The notes: generated by a model from the letters alone, not told the origin. A stretch of DNA of 64,000 bases from Antedon mediterranea (GCF_964355755.1 NC_092676.1:5748288-5812287); one strand, 5' to 3'. Counted from the stretch's first letter, positions 11,145-22,935 are shown. Program-made: numbers and translations.

Positions 11145-12593
11145 AAAATTTTTCCTGGACAAATCAGACGATTGATTAATAAACTAAAGTCAAAGAAGTC
11201 TAGTCACCCTGATGACTTGCCAATTAAACTTATAAAAGAATTCGCCTTTGAAATTGCTACCCCACTTGCCCATATTTTTAATTGTTGTCTTAATGAAGGT
11301 GTATTTCCCGAGTTATGGAAGTTAGCAACAGCCATTCCTGTTCCAAAAGTTCCTAATGTGACATCATTTCAAGACCCCAGGCCAATTTCACTTACCCCCA
11401 TCTTTGCCAAGTTGTTTGAGTCATTCCTTACTGATTGGGTGACTAGTGACATTCATCAACATTTAGATATTAAACAATTTGGTTGCCGTAAAGGCTCATC
11501 TACTAGCCATTATCTTGTGGACATGATTCAGTCTGTAATTAGTGATATTGAAAAAGGTGATTCTTTTGTGGATATTTGTGCCGTTGATTTTACGAAGGCC
11601 TTCGACCGAATTGACCATACGGTCATTGTTAGAAAGCTTGTCGACATCGGAGTGAGAACATCTATTATTCCCACCATCTGTAGCTTTCTGACGGATCGTA
11701 AAATAAATACTAAACTTAGTTCATCCTTTTCCCCTTATGCCAACATCACATGTGGGATTCCACAGGCTACAAAGCTTGGGCCAATTTTGTTTCTTATATT
11801 AGTCAATGATATCTCTATGGAAGGCTGCAGATGGTGGAAGTATGTTGATGATCTCACTCTTGGTGACACTGTTAAACATGGTAATGCCCCTAAACTTCAA
11901 TCTTGTCTTGATGACCTTACTGAGTGGTGTGATACAAATCACATGGTCCCTAAACCCTCTAAGTGTCATATCATGAGAGTTAATTTTTTGAAAAGAAATA
12001 TTCCCCCTCCTAATTATTACCTTAGCGGTACAACACTTAATGTGGTTTCGTATATAAAGCTCCTTGGACTTATAATCCAGGATGACTTGAAATGGGATAA
12101 TAATGTCAGTGACATGGTAAAAAGAGCATCCAAAAGGTTGTATACGTTATATATCCTTAGAAGGGCCAATGTACCAGTTCATGATATGATATCCGTTTAT
12201 GTTTGTTATATTCGCCCAATCTTAGAATACGCCTGCCCTGTTTGGCATGGAAGCATCAATAAGGCCCAAATGTCGACCATTGAAAGAGTGCAAAAGAGAG
12301 TTTTACGTATTATTCTGGGTCCCGCTTTCCTTACGTATGATTCAGCTCTTGAGCTTACTGATATGACCACTCTCGCATCCAGACGAGAGACGTTGATTCA
12401 AAAATTTGGAGAAAGGCTCTTGAAATCGGAATTGTACAGAACTATTTTGCCCGACTACCGCATTATTAATAGAGAGCTTAGATCAACCACGGTAGATAAA
12501 CCCCTAATTAATATACCTGTTTGCAGAACTAACCGTCTTAAGACTTCGCCTGCCCTTACCATAAGTAGAATCCTTAATTCAAACAGTACCTGA
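11145..12593 (+). CDS. Reverse transcriptase of a CR1/L2/Jockey-like LINE, 5'-truncated
   Basis: About 482 codons stay open to TGA at 12591-12593, cut at the 5' end by the element truncation, so no true start is present. Reverse-transcriptase blocks are in order: PRPISL near the start, DFTKAFDRIDH (motif A), GIPQATKLGP (motif B; GS is more usual than AT), the catalytic YVDD in WWKYVDDLTL (motif C), KPSKCH, and LGLIIQDDLKWDN (motif E region). A C-terminal domain typical of LINE ORF2 (RPILEYACPVWH, ERVQKRVLRIILG) follows. The endonuclease domain is missing. The lack of stops suggests a fairly recent insertion. The exact clade is not determined. Confidence 0.88.
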   Translation, partial: KIFPGQIRRLINKLKSKKSSHPDDLPIKLIKEFAFEIATPLAHIFNCCLNEGVFPELWKLATAIPVPKVPNVTSFQDPRPISLTPIFAKLFESFLTDWVTSDIHQHLDIKQFGCRKGSSTSHYLVDMIQSVISDIEKGDSFVDICAVDFTKAFDRIDHTVIVRKLVDIGVRTSIIPTICSFLTDRKINTKLSSSFSPYANITCGIPQATKLGPILFLILVNDISMEGCRWWKYVDDLTLGDTVKHGNAPKLQSCLDDLTEWCDTNHMVPKPSKCHIMRVNFLKRNIPPPNYYLSGTTLNVVSYIKLLGLIIQDDLKWDNNVSDMVKRASKRLYTLYILRRANVPVHDMISVYVCYIRPILEYACPVWHGSINKAQMSTIERVQKRVLRIILGPAFLTYDSALELTDMTTLASRRETLIQKFGERLLKSELYRTILPDYRIINRELRSTTVDKPLINIPVCRTNRLKTSPALTISRILNSNST

Positions 12594-12837
12594 TCACGCT
12601 GAAGATGGCTATGTTATAAATATTTACATATATTGGCCTATGCATTTGTATATAAATTTTGTAATCTTTTTAACATAACATAATTTTATTTTTTTAACTG
12701 ATTTTTTCAAATTTTTTAATATTTTGTATAAATTTTTGTATTTTTTTAAATGTTTCTGTTTCCATATATTTATATATATATTTTTGTAAATCAACAATTT
12801 CAGCCTTCGGGCTGCATGTTTTTTATTGTATAAACCT

Positions 12838-12980
12838 GAATAAATAAAATAAATAAATAAATAAATAAATAAAGGCCAACAGCCATAAGTTGCGTAATAA
12901 AATGCATAGTGATACCGGACCGACAGACCGACAGACCGACCGACCGACATAGGGAACTATAGAGTCGCGTCCACGCGACT
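12838..12980. repeat. AATA-tail, (GACC)n microsatellite and hairpin at LINE 3' end
   Basis: An (AATA)n run is followed by a GACAGACCGACC-type run and a perfect 8-bp-arm hairpin AGTCGCGTCCACGCGACT (about 12962-12979) right at the junction with the array. The segment after the tail may be a second small element or a transduced sequence. Confidence 0.55.
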
Positions 12981-13088
12981 AATAATGGTTAAATAATGTT
13001 ACTGCATAATATTCAGTATTATAAATTATTTTATTATTTATTTTAAAACAAATTAAACGAAGGAATTAATATGAGTCAAGATACTTAC

Positions 13089-13160
13089 AGCTCTGTCAAT
13101 GCTGTCAATCTATCAAATACATTGGCTGGCAATGTACTTATTTGGTTACCCACCAAATCC
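13089..13160 (-). CDS. Gene A LRR exon A8
   Basis: LRR cassette of 72 nt, phase 2/2. Variable residues D-V-G and E. In sense order it is the last cassette before the LINE-bearing intron. Confidence 0.88.
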
Positions 13161-13604
13161 CTTCAGAGTAAAAACAATGTACAGTAACAATTACAATATT
13201 TAAGCTGTTTGATATGTCAACTTTTATTTTCGAAATACATTTGGAATGATTGTAATAGTCTTTCAGTCAATGATAGGGACATTATATACACAGTAAATGC
13301 TGATGAGTATTCTTGAATTAGGCAAAAATTAACTGTTAAAATAATAATGTGTTATTCTCATTATCACAAATTCTATAGAAAATTCAAAATATTTATTATC
13401 ATCTTAATGTATTTATCATTTTTATGTATTTAATTAAATCTCTTTAAATAATGACCAATGAAAAATTATTGATAATCTTTAAAAAATAAATAATTTATTA
13501 ATAATGGTTAAATGTTACCGCATAATATTCAGTATTATAAATTATTTTACTATTTATTTAAAAACAAATTCAACGAAGGAATCAATATGAGTCAAAATAC
13601 TTAC

Positions 13605-13676
13605 AGGTGTGTCAGTGCTGTCAATCTATCAAATACATTGGCTGGCAATGTACTTATTTGGTTCCAGTTCAAAGTC
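13605..13676 (-). CDS. Gene A LRR exon A7
   Basis: LRR cassette of 72 nt, phase 2/2. Variable residues T-N-W and H; invariant core. The 63-codon plus-strand open frame across it is its antisense shadow. Confidence 0.88.
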
Positions 13677-14118
13677 CTTCAAAATAAAAGAAAGGTACAG
13701 TAACAACTACAATATTCAAGTTGTTTGAAATGTCAACTTTTATTTTCGAAATACATTTTGAATAATTGTAATAGTCTTTCAGTCAATGATAGGGACATTA
13801 TCTACAGTAAATGCTGATAAGTATTCTTTAATTAGGCAAAAATTAACTGTTAAAATAATAATGTGTTATTCTCATTATCACAAATTCTATAGAAAATTCA
13901 AAATATTTATTATCATCCTAATGTATTTATCATTTTTATGTATTTAATTAAATCTCTTTAAATAATGACCAATGAAAAATTATTGATAATCTTTAAAAAA
14001 TAAATAATTTATTAATAATGGTTAAATGTTACCGCATAATATTCAGTATCATAAATTATTTTATTATTTATTTAAAAACAAATTCAACGAAGGAATCAAT
14101 ATGAGTCAAAATACTTAC

Positions 14119-14190
14119 AGGTGTGTCAGTGCTGTCAATCTATCAAATACATTGGCTGGCAATGTACTTATTTGGTTACTGTACAAATAC
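14119..14190 (-). CDS. Gene A LRR exon A6
   Basis: LRR cassette of 72 nt, phase 2/2. Variable residues Y-Y-S and H, identical to A5: one of only two matching pairs in the window. Confidence 0.88.
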
Positions 14191-14622
14191 CTTCAAAATA
14201 AAAGAAAGGTACAGTAACAATTACAATATTCAAGCTGTTTGATATGTCAACTTTTATTTTCGAAATACATTTGGAATGATTGTAATAGTCTTTCAGTCAA
14301 TGATAGGGACATTATCTACATAGTAAATGTTGATAAGTATTCTTTAATTAGGCAAAAATTAACTCTTAAAATAATAATGTGTTATTCTCATTATCATAAA
14401 TTCTATAGAAAATTCTAAATATTTATCATCTTAATGTATTTATCAATTTTATGTATTTAATTAAATCTCTTTAAATAATGATCAATTAACAATTATTGAT
14501 AATCTTTAAAAATGAATAATTTATTAATAATGGTTAAATAATGTTACTACTATTATGAATTGTTTTATTATTTATTTAAAAACAAATTTAACGAAGGAAT
14601 TAATATGAGTCAAAATACTTAC

Positions 14623-14694
14623 AGGTGTGTCAGTGCTGTCAATCTATCAAATACATTGGCTGGCAATGTACTTATTTGGTTACTGTACAAATAC
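14623..14694 (-). CDS. Gene A LRR exon A5
   Basis: LRR cassette of 72 nt, phase 2/2. Variable residues Y-Y-S and H, a recent duplicate of A6. Confidence 0.88.
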
Positions 14695-15132
14695 CTTCAA
14701 AGTAAAATAAAGGTACAGTAACAATTACAATATTCAAGCTGTTTAGAATCTCAACTTTTATTTTCGATATACATTTTTGAATTATTTTGTATAGTCTTTC
14801 AGTCAGTGATAGAGACATTATCTACATAGTAAATGCTGATGAGTATTCTTTAATTAGGCAAAAATTAACTCTTAAAATAATAATGTGGTATTCTCATTAT
14901 CACAAATTCTATAGCAAACTCTAAATATTTATTATCATCTTAATGTATTTATCATTTTTATGCATTTAATTAAATCTCTTTAATTAATGATCAATGAACA
15001 ATTATTGATAATCTTTAAAAAATGAATAATTTATTAATAAGGGATAAATAATGTTACTACTGTTATGAATTGTTTTATTATTTATTTAAAAACAAATTAA
15101 ACGAAGGAATCAATATGAGTCAAAATACTCAC

Positions 15133-15204
15133 AGGTGTGTCAGTGCTGTCAATCTATCAAATACATTGGCTGGCAATGTACTTATTTTGTTACTGTACAA
15201 ATCC
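15133..15204 (-). CDS. Gene A LRR exon A4
   Basis: LRR cassette of 72 nt with donor GTGAGT instead of GTAAGT. Variable residues D-Y-S and H; NKISTLP core. Confidence 0.87.
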
Positions 15205-15645
15205 CTTCAAAGTAAAAACAATGTACAGTAACAATTACAATATTCAAGTTGTTTGATATGTCAACTTTTGTTTTCATATACATTTTTGAATTATTTTAAT
15301 AATCTTTCAGTCAATGATAGGGACATTATCTACATAGTAAATGCTGATGAGTACTTTTAATTAGGCAAAAATTAACTGTTACAATAATAATGTGTTATTT
15401 ATTATCACATTCTATAGTAAATTCTAAATATTTATTATCATCTTAATGTATTTATCATTTTTATGTATTTAATTAAATCTCTTTAAATAATGATCAATTA
15501 ACAATTATTGATAATCTTTAAAAAATGAATAATTTAATAAGTATGATTAAATAATGTTACAGCTTAATATTCAGTATTATGAATTATTTGATTATGTATT
15601 TAAAAACAAATTACACGAAGGAATTAATATGAGCAAAATACTTAC

Positions 15646-15717
15646 AGTTCTGTCAGTGCTGTCAATCTATCAAATACATTGGCTGGCAATGTACTTATTT
15701 GGTTACGCCCCAAATCC
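15646..15717 (-). CDS. Gene A LRR exon A3
   Basis: LRR cassette of 72 nt, phase 2/2. Variable residues D-G-R and E. It shares D-G-R with A2 but differs at the fourth site. Confidence 0.88.
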
Positions 15718-16144
15718 CTTCAAAGTAAAAATAATGTACAGTAACAGTTACAATATTCAAGCTGTTTGATATGTCAACTTTATTTTTCATATACATTTTG
15801 AACTATTTTAATAGTCTTTCAGTCAATGGTAGGGACATTATCTACATAGTAAATGCTGATGAGTACTTTTAATTAGGCAAAAATTAACTGTTACAATAAT
15901 AATGTGTTATTTATTATCATTCTATAGTAAATTCTAAATATTTATTATCATCTTAATGTATTTATCATTTTTATGTATTTAATTAAATCTCTTTAAATAA
16001 TGATCAATTAACAATTATTGATAATCTTTAAAAATGAATAATTTATTAATAATGGTTAAATAATGTTACTACTATTATGAATTGTTTTATTATTTATTTA
16101 AAAACAAATACAACGAAGGAATTAATATGAGTCAAAATACTTAC

Positions 16145-16216
16145 AGCCATGTCAGTCCTGTCAATCTATCAAATACATTGGCTGGCAATGTACTTATTTG
16201 GTTACGCCCCAAATCC
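16145..16216 (-). CDS. Gene A LRR exon A2
   Basis: LRR cassette of 72 nt, phase 2/2. Variable residues D-G-R and W. The core has LTGLT in place of LTALT. Confidence 0.88.
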
Positions 16217-17321
16217 CTTCAAAGTAAAACAATGTACAGTAAAAATTACAATATTAAAGCTGTTTGTCAACTATTATTTTCATATACATTATGTTATCGT
16301 CTTTCAGTCAATGATAGGGACAAAAATCTTCATAGTAAATACTGATGAGTATACTTTAATTAGGCTAAAATAAAGTGTAAAAATAAGAAAGTTTTATTCT
16401 CATATAAATACAATTTTTATAGGAAATTCTAAATATTTGTTATCATCTTTAATGTATTTAATAAAATAATAATTAGATCTCGTTAAATAATGGCAGATCG
16501 AGTAATTATTTTTATTATCTTTAAAAAGGAATAATTTATTTATAATGGTTAGATATGTTAGGCCTATATTATTACTCATTCTGATTGAGAGGGTTACACT
16601 ACTATAAGAAAACGAATTGTGCATGTCGTAGGGCCCCTCGGAAGAGCAGTTTTTATATTATTTCTACCCTACTGAAAGAAAACGAAATAAATAATTAATA
16701 AATATGTGGTGCACTCTCTCCGAACTAGTATTTCTTCCCTTTCCGATTAATAGTATATTGTACAAAATAAGACAGCTCAAAATGACGATAGTCGGTTTCA
16801 TTGCAATGAGTATCGACGTGTTCACGTTTATATTTATTTTTCGTTTTACAAACATTGAGATAACAATTATCTTCATCTACATCTTCTACTCCTCCCCACT
16901 GACTGTATCTGGAATAACACGTATTTTATAAACAATTGTCTAGGCATTGACCGCGAACCAGATAAATAAGTGTGAAATTTCTAGAAAACTAGATGTATTT
17001 CAATTTTGTTTTACCATTAAAAATGATCGGCATTATCCAGCAAGCTATTTCACGAAAACTTATTCAAAATTGTACATATAGAAACTGCTATCATCCATAA
17101 TTAAATAGTGATCAAATACAATGGTTTTTATCTTTATGGAAAGTGTTTATGTGCTCATCATTTTTTCTCAAACATTCTGTTTCTGCCTCTGTTCCATTTT
17201 ATTTCATTATAGCCTCACAACTGGGACTGCGATAAGATATTGTTAACAATATAGGAACTTGACCTTACCTCAGTCACAGAAAGAAAATCGTATTACCCAT
17301 AAAACACTGAACCGGAAACAA

Positions 17322-17728
17322 AACTAAGATATCTCTATTAATAGAGATATCTCTATTAATAGAGATATCTTAGTTTTAAATAGATATCTCTATTAATAGA
17401 GATATCTCTGTTAATAGAGATATCTCTATTAATAGAGATATCTTAGTTTTAAATAGATATCTCTATTAATAGAGATATCTCTGTTAATAGAGATATCTCT
17501 ATTAAAAACTAAGATATCTTAATTTTAATAGAGATATCTTAGTTTTAAAAGAGATATCTCTATTAATAAAGATATAGAGATATCTCTGTTAATAGAGATA
17601 TCTCTATTAAAAACTAATATATCTTAGTTTTAAATAGAGATATCTTAGTTTTTAATAGAGATATCTTAGTTTTTAATAGAGATATCTCTATTGATAGAGA
17701 TATCTTAGTTTTAAACTAAGATATCTTT
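17322..17728. repeat. Palindromic AT satellite (GATATC core)
   Basis: About 400 bp of repeats of a self-complementary unit, AATAGAGATATCTCTATT, mixed with TTAGTTTTAA spacers. Every unit has GATATC. It can fold into many alternative hairpins or cruciforms. Confidence 0.9.
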
Positions 17729-17908
17729 ATTTCCGAATAAATGACAGCTTGGCGCGCCATAAAAATGATCAAATAACAACTTTCGTAGCGTACTTATATA
17801 TCGGTCGTAGTAGACACCATTTATAATTGTAAATAGAGCAAGCAACAGAAATAATCGATAATATAAACAGTGAAGGTGTTTCCCTGGTAGGCATACCAGG
17901 CCTCCTAT

Positions 17909-18260
17909 AGTAACATTGAATCGCACCTAAATTTGATTAAATGATTAATAAATAGCATAAATAATTAGTTCAATTAGCCTCCTATAGTAAAATTGAATCG
18001 CACCTAAATAGCATAAATAATTAGTTAAATTGATAAAACAAATTGTATTTCACGTAAAGTAAAGGCCTTTATAATTGATTAGTTGAATATCTAAAACAAA
18101 TAAATTGTAGTTCACGATCGATTCAGTTGAATCGCTAAATTTACATTGTAGTTCACGTAAAAGTAAAGGCCTTCAATAATAGTTAAATTACTAAATAAAT
18201 TGTAGTTCACGTAAAGTAAATTTCTTAAATCAATATAACTGATTAGTTAAATATCTAAAA
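17909..18260. repeat. Degenerate direct repeats
   Basis: CCTCCTATAGTAACATTGAA.. is repeated about 70 bp apart, and TTGTAGTTCACGTAAAGTAA occurs several times, often followed by AGGCCTT. No known element recognised. Confidence 0.6.
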
Positions 18261-18682
18261 CAAATTAATTGATTAATTAATTAATTAATATTTTGTATTT
18301 AATATTGAATGTCGCCACCAACGGCCATGTTGCCGGAAGTGACGGACCCGGAATCCCGTTGAACAGCGCGAGTGTGTGAAAACAAAATAACCCTGTGATA
18401 TCCACAAATTTCGATAGGTTACGCAAAATTTTGTCGTTGTAAAAGATAAAAATGGAACAATAGCGTAGTACTGAAAACAATTTTATCAAATCTACGTTTC
18501 GCGGTACATCTAAGATAGATAATGTAGGTATCCAAGGCGGAGATTTGTACGTCAGAATTAACCATAATTTATAGGCCTATATAGATAAAATGAATATTAG
18601 CAAAACAATGTAGGCCTACAGTACAAATTGCAATATTCATTTTGATATGTCAACTTTTTATTTTAAATTTTCTTTTTTTTTT

Positions 18683-18747
18683 GACGACGACGACGACAAC
18701 AATAATAATGATGATGATGATGATGATGATGATGACGATGACGATGA
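18683..18747. repeat. GAC/AAT/GAT trinucleotide microsatellite
   Basis: A run of GAC, AAT and GAT triplets of about 65 bp. Confidence 0.9.
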
Positions 18748-19279
18748 ATATCCTTTTAAATAATGCCCAAGGATCAATTATTATTATTTTTAATTAAAAA
18801 AAAAGAATAATTGTTGAATATTTTACAAATGATTTAAAAAATATATTGATGATGTATTGATCACATAATGAAATGATACAATGCATACAATTCATATAAA
18901 TTATCTATTTAAAAAATAAATTAAACAAAAAATTAAATATTGCACCCCTTAAACAATTTAAAAAAAAAAACATGTTGTTGTTGAATATGCCATTTTAATG
19001 TCAATAATAATAAAAAATTCTTTTTTTATTTATCCTCATTTTTTATGGTTTTTGGAGCACAATACATATTTAATAATTAATATGAGCAAAATACTTTCAG
19101 TTTTCTCAATTTATTGATAATGTTATTTTACTAATGCTTTTAAAATCTTTACTGTTTGTATAAATGTTTACATTATAAGATGATTAAATGTATATCATAC
19201 ATTATTATAACTTAATATATTACCGTATTTCTTTTTAAATCAAATTAAACAAAGAAATTAATATGAGCAAAATACTTAC

Positions 19280-19351
19280 AGCCATGTCAATGCTGTCAAT
19301 CTATCAAATACATTGGCTGGCAATGTACTTATTATGTTATTCCTCAAATAC
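19280..19351 (-). CDS. Gene A LRR exon A1 (most 5' and isolated)
   Basis: LRR cassette of 72 nt, phase 2/2, separated from A2 by about 3 kb of unrelated repeats. Variable residues Y-R-N and W; core begins NIISTLP. Its flanks are more diverged than those of the other cassettes. Confidence 0.85.
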
Positions 19352-19659
19352 CTTTAAAGAAAACACAATGTACATTAACAATTACAATATTCAAGCTGTT
19401 TGATATGTCAGCTTTTATTTTCGGTATACATTTTTAATTATTTTTATAGTTTTTCAGTCAATGATATTTTCTACAGAGTACATGCTGATGTGTATATTTT
19501 AAGTAGGCAAAATAAAGTGTGTTAAAAATATAAAGTATTAATAAAAAAAAATAATAATAATAATAATTAATATAATCATTATTATATATTTTAAAATACA
19601 TATTATATATATTTTTTATTCCATTTTAAATAATAAATGAAATGTTTGCACGGAAAATA

Positions 19660-21321
19660 ACTTACTTCTAGAATTTTTACTCGATGGTATATACAGTTGG
19701 TTCGTACTTTCGGTACTGATTTTAACCACCTGATGTAACCCTGTTTACTAATTAAATTGAGTTAGATAATTAGTTATTGACGATTAAAACGAATTTAGGT
19801 TCAACGATTTGCCCCAAATAGGGGTGTTTTCCAATCGTGGTATACATTGTCTAATGAATGTCCATGGAAAAATACCCGCATACAATAATACGAGGATGAT
19901 TCGCATTTTCCTATCTCCTCCTACGATAATTGTTTTTAATGGCTGAAAACGGGTTGAACAGCTCGAGTACAGTATCATAATGTTGAAGACAGGCCGATTT
20001 TCTTTAAAAAATACTATTTTGATAGATTTAAACGTTTATACAAATGTATTGATTTGCGATGAATGGAACATTCCAATCTCTGTTCGACAAGTTTTTCTCT
20101 GTTCCACAAGTGTCTATTCCCTCAGGCGTCGTAAAGGCAAGTACTGTATACTCATAACAGAAATTCGATCCATTTTTTTTTTCAATCTGTACTGCAGAGG
20201 TTGGAGATAGATTTTTTTAACGGATAATGAGCTAGCGTTTTCAGTCGCCCTATATTATGTACAAATCTTTATTATTGCAGTTAAACCACCCACATCATCA
20301 CCCTTCCCTCACTGGCATGAGTAGTAGTAGTAACTAATTAAGTTGAGTTAGATAATTTAATATTTATTGACGATTAAATCGAATTTATGATTTGCCCCGA
20401 ATGGAGGTGGTTTTCACAAATTGTTTTACATTATAAACATATACACGTCGTAGTGATGTATCGTTACATGTATACGTAAGGGCAAAATTCGGTAAATCGC
20501 GCCTTACTTCTAGAATTTTTACTCGATGGTATATACAGTTGGTTCGTACTTTCGGTACTGATTTTAACCACCAGATGTAACCATGTTTACTAATTAAATT
20601 AAGTTAGATAATTAGTTATTGACGATTAAAACGAATTTAGGTTCAACGATCTGCCCCAAATAGGGGTGTTTTCCAATCGTGGTATACATTTTCTAATGAA
20701 TGTCCATGGAAAAATACCCGCATACAATAATACGAGGATGATTCGCATTTTCCTATCTCCTCCTACGATAATTGTTTTTAATGGCTGAAAACGGGTTGAA
20801 CAGCTCGAGTACAGTATCATAATGTTGAAGACAGGCCGATTTTCTTTAAAAAATACTATTTTGATAGATTTAATATACGTTTATACAAATGTATTGATTT
20901 GCGATGAATGGAACATTCCAATCTCTGTTCGACAAGTTTTTCTCTGTTCCACACACAAGTGTCTATTCCCTGAGGCGTCGTAAAGGCAAGTACTGTATAC
21001 TCATAACAGAAATTCGATCCATTTTTTTTTTCAATCTGTACTGCAGAGGTTGGATATAGATTTTTTTTAACGGATAATGAGCTAGCGTTTTCAGTCGCCG
21101 TATATTATGTACAAATCTTTATTATTGCAGTTAAACCACCCACATCATCACCCTTCCCTCACTGGCATGAGTAGTAGTAGTAACTAATTAAGTTGAGTTA
21201 GAAAATTTAATATTTATTGACGATTAAATCGAATTTATGATTTGCCCCGAATAGAGGTGGTTTTCACAAATTGTTTTACATTATAAACATATACACGTCG
21301 TAGTGATGTATCGTTACATGT
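19660..21321. repeat. 840-bp tandem duplication where gene A LRRNT should be
   Basis: Two near-identical units (about 19660-20471 and 20503-21321), each starting CTTACTTCTAGAATTTTTAC. Each unit has a smaller internal duplication around TTATTGACGATTAAA and TTTGCCCC. Each carries a 64-codon minus-strand open frame (19784-19978 and 20626-20820) with a hydrophobic start after an internal Met (MRIILVLLYAG) and an arguable GT donor. It could be an alternative signal-peptide exon, but I cannot show that. Confidence 0.75.
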
Positions 21322-22504
21322 ACTGTACACTTTGAATCGACTAGGACGGTGATAGTTTCAACAAAGTATTACATCGCAATGTTTTACTGTGTTTAGTGGT
21401 ATATTATTTGTAAAACATGAAAACAATTAATATTTCCTTACTAAATGGATAAAGAATATATTTAAAAATTGTTCCTCCTTGCACCCATCCTCTTCCCCAT
21501 CCCTCAACCCTAATGCCACATACAAAACACAACTTATTAAGTTTGTTTAAATTTGACTTAAACAATTTTAAACAGTTTCTCTTGCGGAAGGAATTCCCAG
21601 GGTGCTAATTTTAGTTGAGTACATAAATCAAAGTGTCTATTTATTCGTTCCTGCGGTACGTACATTTGAAATCGCCAATTTTTTAACGCTGAAATTATTA
21701 TGTATTCAAGAACCATCTGTGGGCACGACCTAGAAGGTACGCGAGCGAAGCGAGCGTACCATCTAGTAAATTAAATTAACAATCACAGTAGAGTTAACAT
21801 AAAAATAAATACTGTATAGTACAGAATAAAAGCAAAAGTTAAAAATTAAAATTATGAATTTAATCAGATTGCCTTCGAAGTTTAATAATAGTGTAGTCCT
21901 ACTAGTGAGGTGCCTTAAGGTCAAAAACGTTACACGGATGACAACGTTTTCAAATTTTGCCCATATGTTCACTTGGGCATACAGATTAAAAAAATCACTG
22001 TAGCCAAGAAAACAAAATTATTTTATGACCATATTTGGAGTATTTTAAAAAATGGCCGCCAAAACAAAATGATGGTTCATATCTTAGTAACCGGTAGGGT
22101 ACAGAGTTCATTTTAGTGTTAAATTGCTTAGAACACATATGTTTCTATCCACTTTAATACAACATTTTATTAGAAAATGGCCGGAATCATCATTTCCGGA
22201 ATTGTGACCTTTGACCCTAATATGGTCATATCTCGACTACTGACCGTAAAAACATGAGGTTGGTCTTAAAATATTCACAATATACATGTTTATTTGGTCT
22301 AACGAACTATTTTTCCCAAAAGTGACTGGAAATCATAATATTAACCTTTGACCCGATAACCTCAAATTTCGTTACCGAATGCGCATAACATCAAAATATT
22401 GGGCTTAAATTGTCAAAAATGTATATTTTTGTATTAATTAAGGTAATGACTGAATTTGTCAATTGACCAGAGGTAATGATATTAACTTTTGACTTAAATT
22501 TTGT

Positions 22505-22935
22505 TTTATATCACAACTACAACTAACTTAGTACATCTGCCTCATTCCATAATTACTCAACTAGAAACAGGTCAAACTACTGTCCACAACTAAAACGCAC
22601 CAAAGTCGGACAGCAATGTATTTCCTACCAAGGAACACATATTTGGAACAATTTAACAGACTATATAAAACAATCCCCCACTTTAAGTTTGTTTAAACAG
22701 AGATTAAAGCAATATTATAACAATAGAAATATTTAAGTTAAGTAAATCACATTATGTTATTTTGGTTTGTTCTTTTTGTTTGTACTGATTGTTTGATCTT
22801 TTTGTTAGGGTTACATGCTTAAAGCACTTGTGCTTATTTTGTATCCCATTCCATTATCTTATTATTTGTATTGTATTTGTATATGTTTTTATTTTGATTA
22901 TGGAATAAAAATGTCGATGAATTGAAAAAATTGAA
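22505..22935 (+). mobile_element. Non-LTR retrotransposon 3' fragment nested in the foldback element
   Basis: Reading about 22530-22736 gives the C-terminal tail typical of a CR1/Jockey-type reverse transcriptase (YQGTHIWNNLTDYIKQSPTL, then LSLFKQRLKQYY and a stop). An untranslated stretch and a terminal A-rich repeat (AATTGAAAAAATTGAAAAA) follow. Only the 3' end is present. Confidence 0.75.

Larger units (their letters stand above)
11143..12980 (+). mobile_element. 5'-truncated non-LTR retrotransposon inserted in the LRR array
   Basis: It interrupts the otherwise regular cassette unit: the unit text stops at AATAATTTATTAA (about 11142) and resumes at TAATAATGG (about 12979). The insert has a long reverse-transcriptase frame, a 3' untranslated part ending in an (AATA)n-type tail (about 12838-12873), then an extra segment with a (GACC)n-like microsatellite and a hairpin AGTCGCGT/ACGCGACT. 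Orientation is opposite to the receptor gene. A short TAA duplication at the ends is possible. Confidence 0.8.
10145..16400. repeat. LRR-cassette tandem array of gene A
   Basis: Nine units of about 505-520 bp (a tenth lies alone near 19280), interrupted by the LINE at 11143-12980. Introns are near-identical between units, while the four concave codons of the exons differ. Confidence 0.88.
16400..19200. other. Large intron of gene A between A1 and A2
   Basis: No coding exon recognised. It holds a palindromic satellite (17322-17728), a degenerate direct-repeat patch (17909-18260), a trinucleotide run (18683-18747) and an ATGTATTG-type MITE remnant near 18960-19070. The small open frames at 16400-16931 and 17711-18489 lack support. 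Confidence 0.65.

Noticed and set aside
11145-12593. The reverse transcriptase as a dedicated mutator of the array
   Set aside because: Its motifs and (AATA)n tail are those of an ordinary 5'-truncated LINE in opposite orientation. Nothing links it to the variable codons.
13512-13703. Recurring 63-codon plus-strand frames across the arrays (also at 2226, 14026, 34762, 36740, 38716, 40278)
   Set aside because: They are the antisense of LRR exons and introns. The minus-strand reading has splice sites, phase and LRR motifs.
21730-21770. Helitron 3' end (hairpin GGTACGCGAGCGAAGCGAGC.. followed by CTAG)
   Set aside because: The hairpin is real, but the spacing to CTAG is short and no matching 5' end or other copy is visible here.
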